A stretch of 64,000 bases of DNA from Trichostrongylus colubriformis (GCA_963978905.1 OZ022258.1:53862591-53926590), one strand, 5' to 3'; shown: positions 22,178 through 35,600, counted from the first letter of the stretch. Numbers and translations: made by a program. Notes: generated by a model not told the origin, from the letters alone.

Positions 22178-23843
22178 TTCGGTCAATCAAACGGCCTCGT
22201 AGTTCCAGTGGAATCAGTATTCCAAGTTTATCTGCACTTCGGACCTGAATCCTATAAAAAATGCCTAGAGGTTTGTTATAGTGTGTACGCGTTATGAGAT
22301 GCTGAGCTCAAATCTACTCTCCAAAGTCGCGGAAGGAATCTGATTTCCGGTAGCTGAATGGCGTCGCACTCCAAAAAGGTAAAGTTCATAGCCTTTGCTC
22401 AAACATGCTCTTACCAAAAAGCACGTAAGAGCGTTGACCGCCTACATATGACGTAGAACAGTTGAAAACGAATCAGAACTGAGCGATGGTGTGCTAACTC
22501 TAACATTGGTGTTTACAACACGATTAATGTGATAACAAATCCATGGTTAAAGCAACTTTCACCGTATCTTATTATGTCATTTTATCTGCATTCAAGGTGG
22601 TTAGGGCCGTTTCGTGAGAAGTCGTATACGGTAAGTCCGTTTAAATTTCAAACAAACAGTTAGTAGTCGAATTGAAGAATATTCTATGTAACAACGTATC
22701 ATACATAAATACATATAAACAAAACCTTATAACCTACAATAACTTGTTCAGTTTTGTACTTAGATTGTACTCAGTTTAACTCATTAACTAATATACACAA
22801 ATTGATACTGTCTAAAGCATACCTGCCTCCCTTCCCTCACCGATGAGCATAGAGATAGGTTATCTCTGAGTTTACCCTCCGTTTAAGATTATACTTTTTG
22901 CTTCTTCACTCCCCCACCCTTAAGTCTTTTGAGCGTTATATCTTTGTTAATAATTGTTTATTTCTTGTTGTGGGCAACGGTTAGCATCGGTTCTAGCCAT
23001 ATGCTTCATGAAAATTTAAACGCCTTGTGCTAGCACGTTTGCCCATCATGTACTGCAGTTACATTGAAGATTGTTCTCTTATAACATCAACTCAGCCGTA
23101 AATGGATGTGTTGTTCAACATTCTCAAAATTTAGTCACATCACATCAATATGGCTCATGCAATCACACGCGAAGGGTGGCATCTATGATGTGAAATATAG
23201 TAAAAAAAATCTCCAGAAATATAATCTTTGATGCATTGTCGGTGCATCTAAAAACCGTGAAAAGTGCAATGTTATGCAATATGTGCAAAGCTGCCGTGGG
23301 GGTATCCAACGATAATGAGGAGCCAGAGTAGTTCCGAAAAATAGCAAATCAAATATTATCTAATCTCAGCGGCTATTCGGCATGGCAGATTAATAAACGA
23401 GGTAGGCCGAGGGCTTTTCCTTGAAGGCTTGAAGACAATTCATAACTCCAGCGCTACCTTTTATCTTATATCACTTTAGCACAGCCATACAAGGATGCTT
23501 TGGAAGAGCAGATCTGACTAAGGATGTGGTATTGATAAACACACTAAGAAATAACAACAAATGACAGCTAGTCAGGAATTGCCTCTACGACCGAATGTGT
23601 GTTATGGACAACTGTGTCATTCGTCCGTATGGAAATGGGAAACTGTGCGCAAAGAGGAGTCATTCACCAGCTTCGTGTTTAACTTGTAAGCCTTGCACAC
23701 TGAGGAAACTGGGAGGCTTAGGTGTGCTAGTAAAAGAGCGTTTGGGTAATAGACCAAAATAAAGTTTACTCAGTCTCTATTTCACCTTATTGGCCTATGA
23801 AGGTGATACTGGCACTAGAAAACCCTTGAGGCCTTCTGTATAA
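22178..23843. other. Gene-poor stretch with one dispersed repeat
   Basis: No gene supported. Contains repeat D at about 22826-22925 and AT-rich unique DNA. Short frames are random in character. Confidence 0.45.
22826..22925 (-). repeat. Dispersed repeat D, deleted copy
   Basis: Matches the complement of 51991-52107: a TGATGAGCA(C/T)AGAG block, then GGTTATCTCT, CCTCCGT and a TTGCTTCTTC...CCCCC end. This copy lacks the central hairpin segment of the 52-kb copy. Confidence 0.6.
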
Positions 23844-23918
23844 GGTCACGTTCATACTTTGCGCACCGACGCCGGCACTGGCGGCGACGGCGTAGGTGCG
23901 CAAAGTATGAACGCGGCC
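23844..23918. mobile_element. Small hairpin MITE, Harbinger-like (copy 1)
   Basis: 75 bp, almost entirely an inverted repeat: GGTCACGTTCATACTTTGCG at one end and its near-complement at the other. Flanked by TAA (23841-23843) and TAG (23919-23921). A TIR starting GGCC/GGTC with a 3-bp TWA-type target duplication fits PIF/Harbinger. A second copy is at 40567-40740. Confidence 0.75.
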
Positions 23919-24604
23919 TAGGGCGACGCTGTTCAAGCCTAAACTACTGGAATGGGTGCATTTCAGTAACTGACGAACTTTTGCCAAACATTCTATTGTG
24001 TGCGCTCTGGTAGTGGTCACGTTACACATTGTCCGTGCACAACTTTTTTCTGCGTTCCTGCGGTAATGCTCAACCGAATGGTCTCACTTGTTTCAAGTGT
24101 CGTCAGAGCTGATCAGGCTCTCGGTATTGGTGCGATACAGGTGAGCAGTCTGATAATGGCATCTCGATCTCGCACTCTTCCTTAGCTTGAGTTACACCTA
24201 ATCACGAGCTATGTATGTGTGCAACATGTAAAATGTGTAAATCAAAAAAGATAGGACATGCTTTCACCGGGACTGTCTGAACGTTACGCTTTTAAATATC
24301 AAACCATTGCAAACCTGTACGACAGAAAAACGAAAAGGATCATGTACAAGAAGAGATGCCCAAGTTTCAAGGAAGACGAACATCGAGAGTATTACACAGC
24401 GTTTTCTACCCCGACAAATACTTCACCTGGGTTATGTCAGCCCGCGGCAAATCACTGACTTGCACATTGCCTCGAAGTCATTGTTTTGGCCTAATCCTAT
24501 ACACTTACCGTCATGATTGTGAATGGAATCAAAAGGCGTGACTATCAAGAGAATGTTTAGTACCAACACATCATCCCTTATCCTTTATATCAGCACACAA
24601 TCAG
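23919..24604. other. No gene recognised
   Basis: Overlapping short frames on the plus strand at 24258-24541 share the same bases in three frames and show no recognisable domain. Nothing assigned. Confidence 0.4.
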
Positions 24605-24890
24605 TGGTGGTAAGGTACACAGGGATCGAGGATTCCTCGACAGGGAGGCATATTTTCGCATTTCACCGAACAGTAGAGGAGGGGGGAGGTAAACCCTAAA
24701 CGAAAAAACGCGAAATGACTATCTCTCTACTTCATGTAAGAATACATAACAATTGAAAACATTAGAATTATACAAGCCGGCAGCAGTTACCTGTATAAAA
24801 GAGGTCAAAAATGTAGTCGTATTTGGCCTCATTCGGCCTCGAGGGGGATCTCGTTGAAGCTGCTATTTTCCTTGACGAAATAGCAGTGAA
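24605..24890 (+). repeat. Dispersed repeat B, copy 1
   Basis: Shares blocks with 35035-35375 and, inverted, with 60490-60830: a GATTCCTCGACAGGG start, an internal CCGGCA(G/A)CAGTTAC segment followed by AGAGGTCAAAAA, and a GC(T/G)(A/G)TTATTTTCCT end. This is the most diverged of the three and lacks a middle block present in the other two. Non-coding; class unknown. Confidence 0.7.
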
Positions 24891-25138
24891 CGAAGGAAGG
24901 GAAGGAACAATAAGTGGGTTCTCTGTCATATGAATGGAATGACTAAGATTCATTTTTTCTATGCTGACTGATCTCTTTATCCTCAGTACCATGCACACTA
25001 TGATAGCTTCAAACAAGAGAGCTCGGGCTCCTCTCTGGAACAGGAAATACAGTGCTTTGCATAATTATACAGCCACCCACAAATTGTCCGAAAATTCCCT
25101 CAAGTTTGTACACCTTTCCCCTTTTGTTTTTTCTCCAG

Positions 25139-25690
25139 ATTGTTCTGTCTGATGAAAAAAGGGTTCGGCTATGACGTCCCCGACGGCTACCGGCACTACC
25201 GCACGAGGGACAGACTTAAGTTTTCAAGAAGAAGTTCGAAGAAGGAGGTGTCATGGTGTGGGGTATCAAATAACCATTCGAGTTTTTGTTTCGCTTCCGA
25301 AAGGATGAACCATCCGATCACCGAGCCTTTATGCGGCGTACCTTTCTCTCGTCATGCGTCTCGAAATCTTATCCAAAATCTTGTTTTCATGCAAGTTAAT
25401 GGACCATCCCATGTCAACTGCAACACTCGATCATGGTGAAGCCGTATTCGAAAGGACCTTCTGACCTGGATGACGAATGGCTCCGATCTTTACCTGATGG
25501 AAGATTATCTGGGTTTTCATGGGGAAAAGAATTCAGACCGATTGGAAGCAGTCAGGGAGTTCAAAGACGTTGTCATCGAAGCGTGGCAGCATGCGGTCTA
25601 AAAACATTCTGAAAACTTTATATGGACCTATATCATCAAAATTTGTGGCTATTCGAAGCAAAGGAGGACCAAATGATTGCAAAACAGCAA
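25139..25690 (+). pseudogene. Fossil Tc1-type transposase
   Basis: The C-terminal catalytic half of a Tc1/IS630-like transposase survives in shifted frames. SDEKR (first catalytic Asp) sits at about 25148-25162 directly after a TTTTTCTCCAG acceptor-like sequence, then GYDVPDGYRHY, SERMN, QVNGPSHV and DLYLMEDYLGF. The second catalytic Asp is replaced by Val in QVNGPSH (family QDNAPxH), and at least one 1-nt frameshift follows SDEKR. DLYLMEDYLGF matches the family's SPDLNPIENLWG region. Clearly inactive. Terminal inverted repeats were not located. Confidence 0.75.
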
Positions 25691-26684
25691 TTCTCTCTTT
25701 TTCGTGAATTCTCGGTTGACGAATGCGTCAATCTGTTCAGTGGCTGTATAATTTTGCAGACTGGTATAAGCGCCATTTTCAAAACAATTAAGAGAAGAAT
25801 CTTCTATGCCTCTTGGCTAAAATTTGGTATGGGTGCGCGAATGCACGTCAACACTGGCGACTCTTTTGACCTAAAGGGTTTTCCCGAATCTTTCTGTAAA
25901 CAAAGTTTTCAGACAATTTATACGTGACTGTGTAATTATGCAGCGCACTGTATATTTTCTCATTGCTTTGTGACGGAGTTACAATCCTCTGTAGATGCCA
26001 TGTCTGCTTCAACCTTCACTGTAAAAGGGATCACACCAAGGGTAATCCGATTAGTTTGAGTGGTTATAGGCTACCACTCTTACACTCTTACAGTGGCCAC
26101 TACTCATACACTCCAGAATGAGACACACTCTGTTTACCGGCTGCTGGAACTTCCCTCCTCCAAAGGATTCTGCTCCAGTACACGACGCCGCGTAAGAAAC
26201 CAACATGTCTCTTTGTACCCAATGACGCTTGTTTTCAAAAACGCTGTTCCAAACACAGACGAGAACTCGCGTGTTTTGCGCGATTTTTTGCCCTTGGACC
26301 GAATCGTGAATATTTATTTACTTATTTATTCATTTGATATGTGAAACGAAATGCCTTAACCGAGGGGGAAGTATCTGCAAGAAGAATGTTCCAAAAAGAA
26401 AATAAGAGCAAAAGAAAAAAAATTGATGATAAAAGAAATCCAGTACGGAGAGGTTTTTTGGAGCATATAACAAGTAAATGCTCTAACAGAATAGAAGATA
26501 TACTGTTGGTTTTTTGCTTTAGTGAGCATCCCAACCCTCAATGGCAGCACCACCAGACCTTGGATGATTATGGTACCAGAGCCTGTCGCGTCACCATAGT
26601 ATGGTGATGGTACCAAATTTTCTATGCATATTGGATTTCCACGCTTCAATACAATTACCACAGTAATCTTCGTGATCAAGCTAT
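25691..26684. other. Region downstream of the UGT gene
   Basis: About 1 kb with no supported gene. It must include the 3' untranslated end of the minus-strand UGT gene, whose stop is at 26685-26687; several AATAAA-like sites occur in this AT-rich DNA. A frame at 26356-26748 overlaps the UGT end in another frame and is not called. Confidence 0.4.
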
Positions 26685-29600
26685 TCATATCAAAACACTG
26701 GACATAAAAGCAATAACAAGAAAGTCGATATACAAGAATGAGATCCATGAGAGTAGTCGCCCACGATTCTTATAGTACATGGTTTGGATGTTGTCGATTT
26801 TTTCGAGACGACTTATCCAGTAAGATCCGTATTCAAGTGGCTCGATCACATGATCCAGAAATTGGCGATTAAGCTGAAAGGCAATCCACCAGATGAGACA
26901 CTTGCAAAAAAATTTTTTTGTATTGAATAAATGCAAAATGCAAGCTAAAACCAAATGCTTTTGAAAGAACATCTGCTGAAACTTGCTGAAATCTCCCCGT
27001 CGGAATTTCTTTCAAGGCGCCGTCAAACTGCTTCAGTCCAAATGCGCGCCACTCAGTGAATTTTAACGAATCTCCAAACATCGAAATTTCATTGGGCACT
27101 ACTGTCCTCATTCCAACCTCTGTTGGTGTTTCATTGAAATTTCAAGTTTCTTCTGACCGAGTTACCATGAATCCATGAGCCACCATTCTAATAACAACTT
27201 TCGCATCGCGAGCTGCGGCGCAAATCTGCATCTGTCGAAAATTATAAATTAATATCTATTAAAGCTTCCAGCTTCACTGTTCGATGCCTATACTATTCAA
27301 CTGGCGCAACACGTTATACGAGTGAGTAATGATAGCTGTGGTAAATATACCATTCAGAAGCTGAGTTAGGATCAAAGGGGTATCGGTAGTGTAATGGATT
27401 AGCACATATGCTCGGAAAGCATGGAGTGCGGGTTCAAGCCCCATTCGTGACCAAACCTTTTGCCATGACTGGCATCCTGATAATATGAATCCACTGACTT
27501 TTTTTGAGACAGGAAATGCCATAAATGTTACCTTTCGTATTTGTGTATCGAAGCGGCTGTCTGTCAGTACACGATTGATTTTCAAACTGAGCTCTTCTCT
27601 CGTTATATTCTATAAATAATGAGTTTATATTCAAAGTTTTAGTCATCTCAGCCAAAGGTAAAAAGCCTTTCTCGATAGTTGAGATTAGAAAATGAACACT
27701 GCTTTCCTTGTGTTCTCAGGAAGGATAACTAATATTAACACGACCGTATTTAGCATCGTAAATAAGGCATAAGGTAAGGTAGAGCCTCCAGCCTTAGTCT
27801 ATTTGTAGGGTATGCGCCACGAATTTGAGTTCCAAACAGAGTTGTTGCGACTAGTTATTGTTGGCTTATAGTATGAACTGTGAAGCTGGTTCCTGTAAAA
27901 TTCACGATTTGTCCTTCGCGGTCCCATTTCACCAACCAGGGACGGATGGAAGGTTTGTTTGGCTTAGGCGAGCGTTGAACAGTTACTAGTGGGCGAGTGG
28001 GCGAGTGGGCGTGCATGATGCATCCAGCTGGATTCACTGATGCCAGCCTTTCATCATCATGACAAGTCACTTTGTGGGCTTCAAGTTTTTGTAGAGACTT
28101 TTCTATTATTCATCATCATATGTTGTAATTTCGGTGGTCGTTCTACTGTATTTCTCCCATATTTACAAGATTCACAAAAAAAATCACTAACCTTCTTGTA
28201 GATGACTTCGGCAATCCCCAAAGATCGTGCGAAAAGGGCATTTCGAGGCTGATCCGCAAAAAAAGGCAAGAAAAGCATTTTAGTACTCGAGCAGATACCT
28301 TCTTTGATACTATAAAAGGATAAGAGAGCCTTTTTGAAGACGATGCTTCTACTAGAACTCGCTTTGAAAATCTACAATGAAAGAAACTTCTAGAATATTT
28401 TCTTTACTGATACTTATTCTAGGATGTATAGCATTACCGGCCTCGAGCAAGCGGCGTCGCATAGACGCGGCTTGTCCCGCATGGCACATTTCCGCGGGTA
28501 AAAAAGGAGGATATATTCTTCCGGATCCCCATTGCAGTGGAGCTGTGTAGCTCGAGACAAGCAGTGAAAAATACTGTGGTCTGATGCTACACACCTTTTT
28601 GAGGAGCTGCTCAACGTACCTTTTCAGTCCACCATGCGTGAAAAAGAGAACAGTCTTGTTGTGAGCAAGGATGTCGTTCTGTGGTGCCCATGGAAGAATT
28701 TTCACATGCTCACTTACATTTTTCACCTGTATTTTATTATATGATAGGCGCAAAGCCCAGTTATGTTCATCGACTGTCGATACCTAACAAATAAAAAAAC
28801 CACATTCTCGGGATAATTTTTGAAAACCGAGAGCAATCGATGTAAAATAAAATTATGGCATGGCAATAAATATTGTTTAAACTGTTTTAGTTAGTGAAGC
28901 TTGTAAAGGATGTGAATCGGTAAAGTGTATAATGATTCCGAGGTTTCTATCCTACAGAAGCAAAAGGTAGCTTTGCTGTCAGTTTCTTTATGTTTAATTT
29001 TATTTAAGAATGCTATAGAAGTGGAAGATGAGTTCCAAATTAAATTTACTATTAAATTTATCCAGGTACTCATTGTATCGATTAGAACGCTCTGCATCGC
29101 CACAGTGGTCACCAAGTATGAATGCAACTTGATAGCGGAAATTTGAAAGCAAATGGAAAAACAGAATAGTGGTATAAAAATAAGTTTGAAGTAACAAACC
29201 TCTGGCCCTGCATAGCTGAATATAATTCTGTAGTCAGTCAAAGAGTTCAGTACGTCAAAGAAAGCCGATATGACCTGAAATATGCCCGCTTCAACAATTT
29301 TTTTCATGAAGTCGAATTCTATTCGCTTTGTTTGCCGCCAGCTTATTGTACGTATCAACACATGGCTAATGAACAAGTTGTACATATGCAGTTTTGGTGC
29401 GGACCACGTTTGATCAGCCAATCAGAGACGTTCTATGCACCTACATCACGCCTATTCATGGCTGTACGTCACACGCTGAAAGCAAATTATGAAGCAGTAG
29501 AAACAATTGTTCACAAATAACAGTTTTATGCCAAGGCGAAGCAGGCACAGCACTGATGACATCTGTCGCAGCCGGATCCCAACAGCAGAAGATGCACAGC

Positions 29601-32600
29601 GAATGGATCGCCCCAGCAAGATGTTTGTGTTTTAGTACTGGTCTTGCTTTGTGCTCCGTTTCCGTGAACGCGAAAGCTTCCCATTCTGCTGATCAGGAGC
29701 TACTAACATAGATCTACTCGCGCGCTATAATGTTGACAACTATCGCGAAGATCAACGCGTGGGTTTACAACTTCACTGGTGTCGGTGCAATACAAATGCA
29801 TGGCGCACCCTGACGAATGAATGAAATCTTGGACTACCAGCACTCTTCAGAGTTTTGTCCAGTTTTTCAACTTCACAACAGTCCCATTTTCTCTAGTGCT
29901 GAACTTTCCAAGTTAATCGTTTTTCGTTTTTGAAAATTCATTTCTCATAAAAGAAGACCGCACCTCGGGTTTGGCAGCATGCCATTTAACAATGGATCCG
30001 AATGCAATGTAAATGGTCCCTTTCGATGAGGGATCCTCCACAAATGCTCTTAAATCTGATGGAAGTTCTCTCGATGCTGGAATTTCAGTAAAATCAATAT
30101 TGAACTTGAAAACTTGAAAAAAAAATTTGAAAGGATTGGAAGCATTTTTGTTATTGATGAATTGTAAATACAACGAGAAACCTTGACAGTGTTCGCCAAC
30201 ATTGATCAGATCAGTTCCCAGTGAAGAGGTGTATCCGTAACGTGATGGGAAATCTGTGAAGGAAGCGTGAGAGGCCTTGAAATAGAACCGATCGGTAATA
30301 TTTTCGAGCGAGCAGCAAATTCACTAATTGCCCAAGGTCTTTGTGAGCTTTGGTGACAAGGCAAACCTGATAAAGGATTTCGTAGGTACTGTGAACGTTG
30401 AGCACTTTCCCAGCTTTTTTGAACCATCGATTAGACGCGATTCCGAATACATACTGTAAGACTTCGTGTAATTATTTCGAACATCTTTGGGGGATTGTAG
30501 CGAAACAACCTGCTCATAGATTACATCCATCACAGAGAAAAGCCGTAGACGGAAGCTGCGCAGGTCGTGAGTCATTATATCGTACCCTTTCGTATAATAG
30601 CTGAAAATCGTTATCATAACCTTATTCAATCAAAAGCTCATTTATACCATTTCTGTCCATATGTAGCCAGTCATATAAGAAATGGATTAAACATGTGGAA
30701 GTTGCGGGTGCGGTCGCAAAGCGATAACCTAAACCCAAAACGGTGATTCTGATAAAACATGGAAATAGAATATTCTCATCTGCTTGTTAATGCCTCCCTT
30801 TACATCACACCCACAAACGCTCAATCTGCTCTCGTTTTCGCCATGTTGCGGATATACGTATAGAATTTACATTACCTTACCCAATAAAATACCTACACAT
30901 GCCTATAAGTACCTATAAAATACCTATAGTCGACACCTATATACCATACTCCATGAATGGCAGAAGGAATCTGGTGAATCCATGTTCGTCTACCCTCCAT
31001 ACCGCTTATGGTCTGATGATCGCGCGCGGTTTCCCATATATCGCGTGCGACACCACTTGCTCAATGCGACCATCGCGACGCCGTGATTGACGCCTACTAC
31101 GACACGAATGATAACGTCAGGGTGTGTACACTTATAAGCAAAAGGCCGCGTGGCCGCCCGCGGCGAGTGCGACGCCGTGAAGCGATTTTTTGTCATAAGT
31201 GCACACAACCGTAACGTCAGGGTAAGCTCGTAGAAAACTTACTCTCGAATAGGCCTGCGGGATAAAAAAGAAGTGACTGAGGTGAGTAACGGAGTTAACA
31301 AACTCATAAAGAAATAAAATCTATTTCAGTGTCGGGACAATAGAATTAAGAGTCTCTGTGGGATGTTTTTTTTTATTGAAGAACACATCTGTACACACAA
31401 TCTATTGAATACAACTATTACATAATCATCAACTTCTGAAATACATAAATTTGCTTACTTCGGAGCTGTTACAGGATTGCGTGAAAATCCTCGATAGATG
31501 CTGAATGTGCCAGACAAATCTGTAATGGATGAACAAATTGTAAAAGAAAAAACAGCGAAAACTCTAAAGCCCTCCATTTCTTTCGAGATGGAAGACTGGT
31601 CCCAGTTACCCTTTATAGTTGGCCCAGAGAATTTACGAAATGCACACGACCTGTAGAATCGTACCCCCAATAACCTTACATTTTTTGTGAATGTTCTCTT
31701 GCTCCCCGGTCCTCTTCTATTTTCGCAAGAAGGGCAATCTCTGGACGTGCGTTACGACAGCGCACGTGTGGATGGATCTTTTACCACCAGCGATATATGG
31801 AGAGCATGTAAGCTGGTTAATGAGGGAATTTCGGCCTTCTTGGTGTCAATTCACATAAGTGCAAAAGTACCTGTTGTCGCAAATGTGGCCAACTTCGTGC
31901 CGTATTTCTTACAAAAAGCCAAAGCCATGGCTCCTTGTGCTGTCACGAACATCTCATCCAAAAGAACAATGTCCCATTTGGTGTTCATGATTCTATGAAA
32001 AGTCTCTGCAAGATGTATTATCCAAATTCATGAAAACATGCTGTGCTCTATTGGCAACCACAAAGTTTTTTGGATGTGGTTAAGAAAAAGCTGTGCTGTG
32101 CTCTATTGGTAACCACAAAGTTTCTTGGATGTGGTTAAGAAAAAGCAATTTCGATAGGGGCCGTGGTTGCGAAGCATGGCGAAGCCTGGTCGAAAATCTT
32201 CAAGTAGGTTGTACCTCAGGTTGGAAAGTTGGGTAGGGAGTCAAATTTCTAGGAGGTTCTCGAGGATACCCCCATGACCACTCTTTTTCGAATAATTTTT
32301 AGACTGATGGAGCGTCTACAAAAGGATCTCAGTAGCAGTATTCAATTCCTAGAGAGGGCGTTGCAACGAAATCGTGCACTTCAAACCAGATCCATTTTAG
32401 AGTGTTGCTCGAGGGATCTAATCCAATAAAATACTCACGATCGTTCAGAGAGTGCATCAGGTACTGCAATCCTATTTCATGGGGTTTCTCAAAGACTTTG
32501 GGTGTCATTTCGAAGAACCAAAACAATTTATCCACCACGTTCTCATCACTTGTATGCTGATCTGCTGAAATGAAAGTTTTTATTGTTTATCACAATTAAT

Positions 32601-35600
32601 AAACTCTATCCAGGGGAAAAGAGGATCATGCACTCACACCTGAGCACCGTCTCCAAACTGTGCACACCTGTGCCCAGCGGTCCAATCGACTTGTGTACCA
32701 TTGAGTAAATTGTCACATTTTTTCCTTTTGCAGCTAATCTGAAAATGATGTCTTATTATAATTATTATTGCATGATTTATTGCACATATTAATATAGACA
32801 TGATATGTGTGCATATGCAGCCGTTCACTCATAACTCATAGTAAAATAGATAAATACACATGGCGCGATGACCGTGCCGGGTTGGAGCGTTAATGATGAC
32901 TTGTGTCAATGAGCGAAAGTCGAAAGAAGACTCAAAGAGAACCAAAAATGAGGTCTCTTGGCATCTCTCCTCTGCAAGACTACAGTGTGGAAGAAAATCC
33001 TTAATGAATTCCGACTTGTTTCATGCAAGACTTAAATATATAATCATTCCATCCAAAAGCCGTAACCGTCTCCCTTCTCCGTTTTAACGTCGTCTTCAGT
33101 AACGAAATTTCTGCTATTTTGGTTATCGATAGCTGCTGATTTTCGTCGCAGCCCGCGATGGGAGATGTGCTACAAGTATGATGAGTTATGGGTAAAAGCT
33201 TTGATCTCGGACGGGACTCAAACCCGCACTCCATGCTTCCCGGGCATATGTGCCAATCCATTACAAATTTCTGCCTTTCTGCCTTTCATACCTTACAGTG
33301 TCGCAAGCCACGTTTGCCACGTCATTGCGCCTGCTACCACCAATCACGTCGAGAGATGGGTGGGGCATCTGTGTGGAGGCGGAGTAAAGCTCTCTTCCCA
33401 GCTCTTGCGCTTTGTTTTGATTCATCCTTACGCGATTGATGGTACAGACTGTAAATTGCAGACGGAACTATCTGGAGATTGGTATATCACAATAATCGTG
33501 AAGCTGGACTTCTAGGTTATGGTGTAACCCTGGAAATGAGAGGGAAACGGAAATGAGAGGGATACCGATAAAATTCAACGGCATTCTGAACGCATTTAAA
33601 TGGCACCTGAAGTGTTTGATAAGCTCGAAATTGACACGGGCCTCGCTGCTTCAAATAGCTTCATATTCGATCTTCTTACGATCACAGGTATTGTTCTGCT
33701 TAGGGCACTGTTTCTATAGCGATAGATCAATCGACTGCTACATCGATCGGAAAGTGTGGCGCTATTTTTAGGTTGTGTTTTCATTTTCGTGCATATTCTC
33801 GTCGCGTTATTGGGTAATACTTGTAACTTCTCAGTCAATTTTTTCTATCAGAATGAGTATATTTACCGCTTCGCTCTTACTTACTATTACTTGTGTTCCT
33901 CAGCTCTTGCGCTTTGCAGTAATTCGTATGCCATTTTTGTACATTTTGGTGGCCAAGTCATGCAATCCATCCATGGTTTGACGACTTTTTGTTCGTGCTA
34001 TGCCTTTCTGTCTACTTTTTCGTAATACCCACATATCTTAAGATTAATGATGTATGTGGTCTTTGAATAGAGAGGACAGGTGTCCTGCAGGCATTATTTC
34101 GGGTTTTGATTTGCAGAACGACTCTTTTCTCTCCTTTTCGCTATGCGTTTCGCTATGTGGGTGTATAAAGGAAACAAGTCATTTTTTCAAGGAATGAATT
34201 AGGATCATTCAAAAAAGAACATTATTGCTCACCACGCTGACCTTCCCTAGCATTCTCTTACCATTTACAGTCTCCTTCATCTTTTTGCACTCACTATGCT
34301 TCTAAGTAAGCGTAATAAATAAATATGTGAAGTACTAATAATTAATAGTGGAGTACGTACCGACTACTGGAAAAGATCGGTCGCCTATAAACGTGTTTTA
34401 TGCTCTACTTAAAAGACTTCCAAACTGTTTCATACGAATACAATGGCTCGGAGAGTCAGTCGTGTCGAGCCGAACAAGGAAGAATGCAGTTTTCATGATT
34501 GGAAGCATTGCTCCTTGAAAAGCTTTTTGCATGGCAATGCCTGTTCGGCATTATGAGAAAATTTCCTTCACTTGTCGTTATCCCTTGCCGATAGGCAGTT
34601 CTCTTTGACCTTTTGCTGGATTCAGCAGCTGAAATTCGAACTAAACTTCTTTTTTGCTTCTCCCCAAAAGTTCTTAAACACGTTTTCTTTTTTATAATTG
34701 TTTATTTCTTGACATTGCCAGTCAAAAGTTATTCTCACTAGATCCTAATCACTAGACCCTCCTGCTCTGTGTAAACGCGATGATTTGGTTGTGCATAGAG
34801 AGCTGTTAGCAGAATGAAGAGGAAAGTGAGGTGCCAACGTAGAAGTTGTGTAGCTGGTAATAAAAACCAGCAGCTAAGAGGAATCAAAATATCAAAAATG
34901 TGTAGGGTTTCATGGTGTAGGAAGTGATGTATTAGTTTTTCCAAAATGTTTCGCCTCCGTCTGAATTTGCGCTCTGGCCCGCATCCAAGTAGACGTGTTG
35001 GCCGCTGCGTGGCTGGCTACGCATAGTTGCTTCCACGGTACCCTGATAGTCGAAGATTCCTCGACAGGGGGTGTCGTATTTGACCGGATAGGAGGGTGCG
35101 TGGTCTTGCCTTCAAAGGCCAGCGATAAGCACTAAATCAAATTTTCAATAAGCAGATGAGAAGCAAACGGTGTTTGTCCGCAGATGCGTGCGACAAAATG
35201 TAAAATAAATATCTTTTTGCCTCAGGAAAGGATATATGTATAGCAATAAAATATTTGCAATCCGGCAACAGTTACTGGTATTATAGAGGTCAAAAAAGGA
35301 GGTCGTATTCAGTCCCTGTAGCGGAAAGGGGTCGTACTGAAGCGGTTATTTTCCTCGGCACCTGGAAGTGCCCTGGTCGCTTCCTTCATGTTCACTGATG
35401 TACAATGTTGATAGGCACCCTTGAGTTGTAAGCGGTCCACTGCTCGCAAATGTGGGACAGAAAGAGCCCTCATCATTTCTCTCGTGCCGTTTGCTTTTCA
35501 TTCCATCAGAGGGGTAATTAAGAGGTCATCAGAGTCCATTAATCCAAAATTTGTGGGTACGGTTCTCTCTCCCTTTCGTATGGTATCTCCTCTATTTCAA

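Noticed and set aside
27379..27452. Functional tRNA gene with GGA anticodon
   Set aside because: The acceptor stem is mismatched, a Ser tRNA would need a long variable arm, and a diverged copy with shared 3' flank exists at 33.2 kb.
34738..34944. Minus-strand frame with a hydrophobic leader, first considered as UGT exon 1
   Set aside because: It lacks the SH catalytic motif and does not join in phase; the exon at 53729-53614 fits both sequence and phase.
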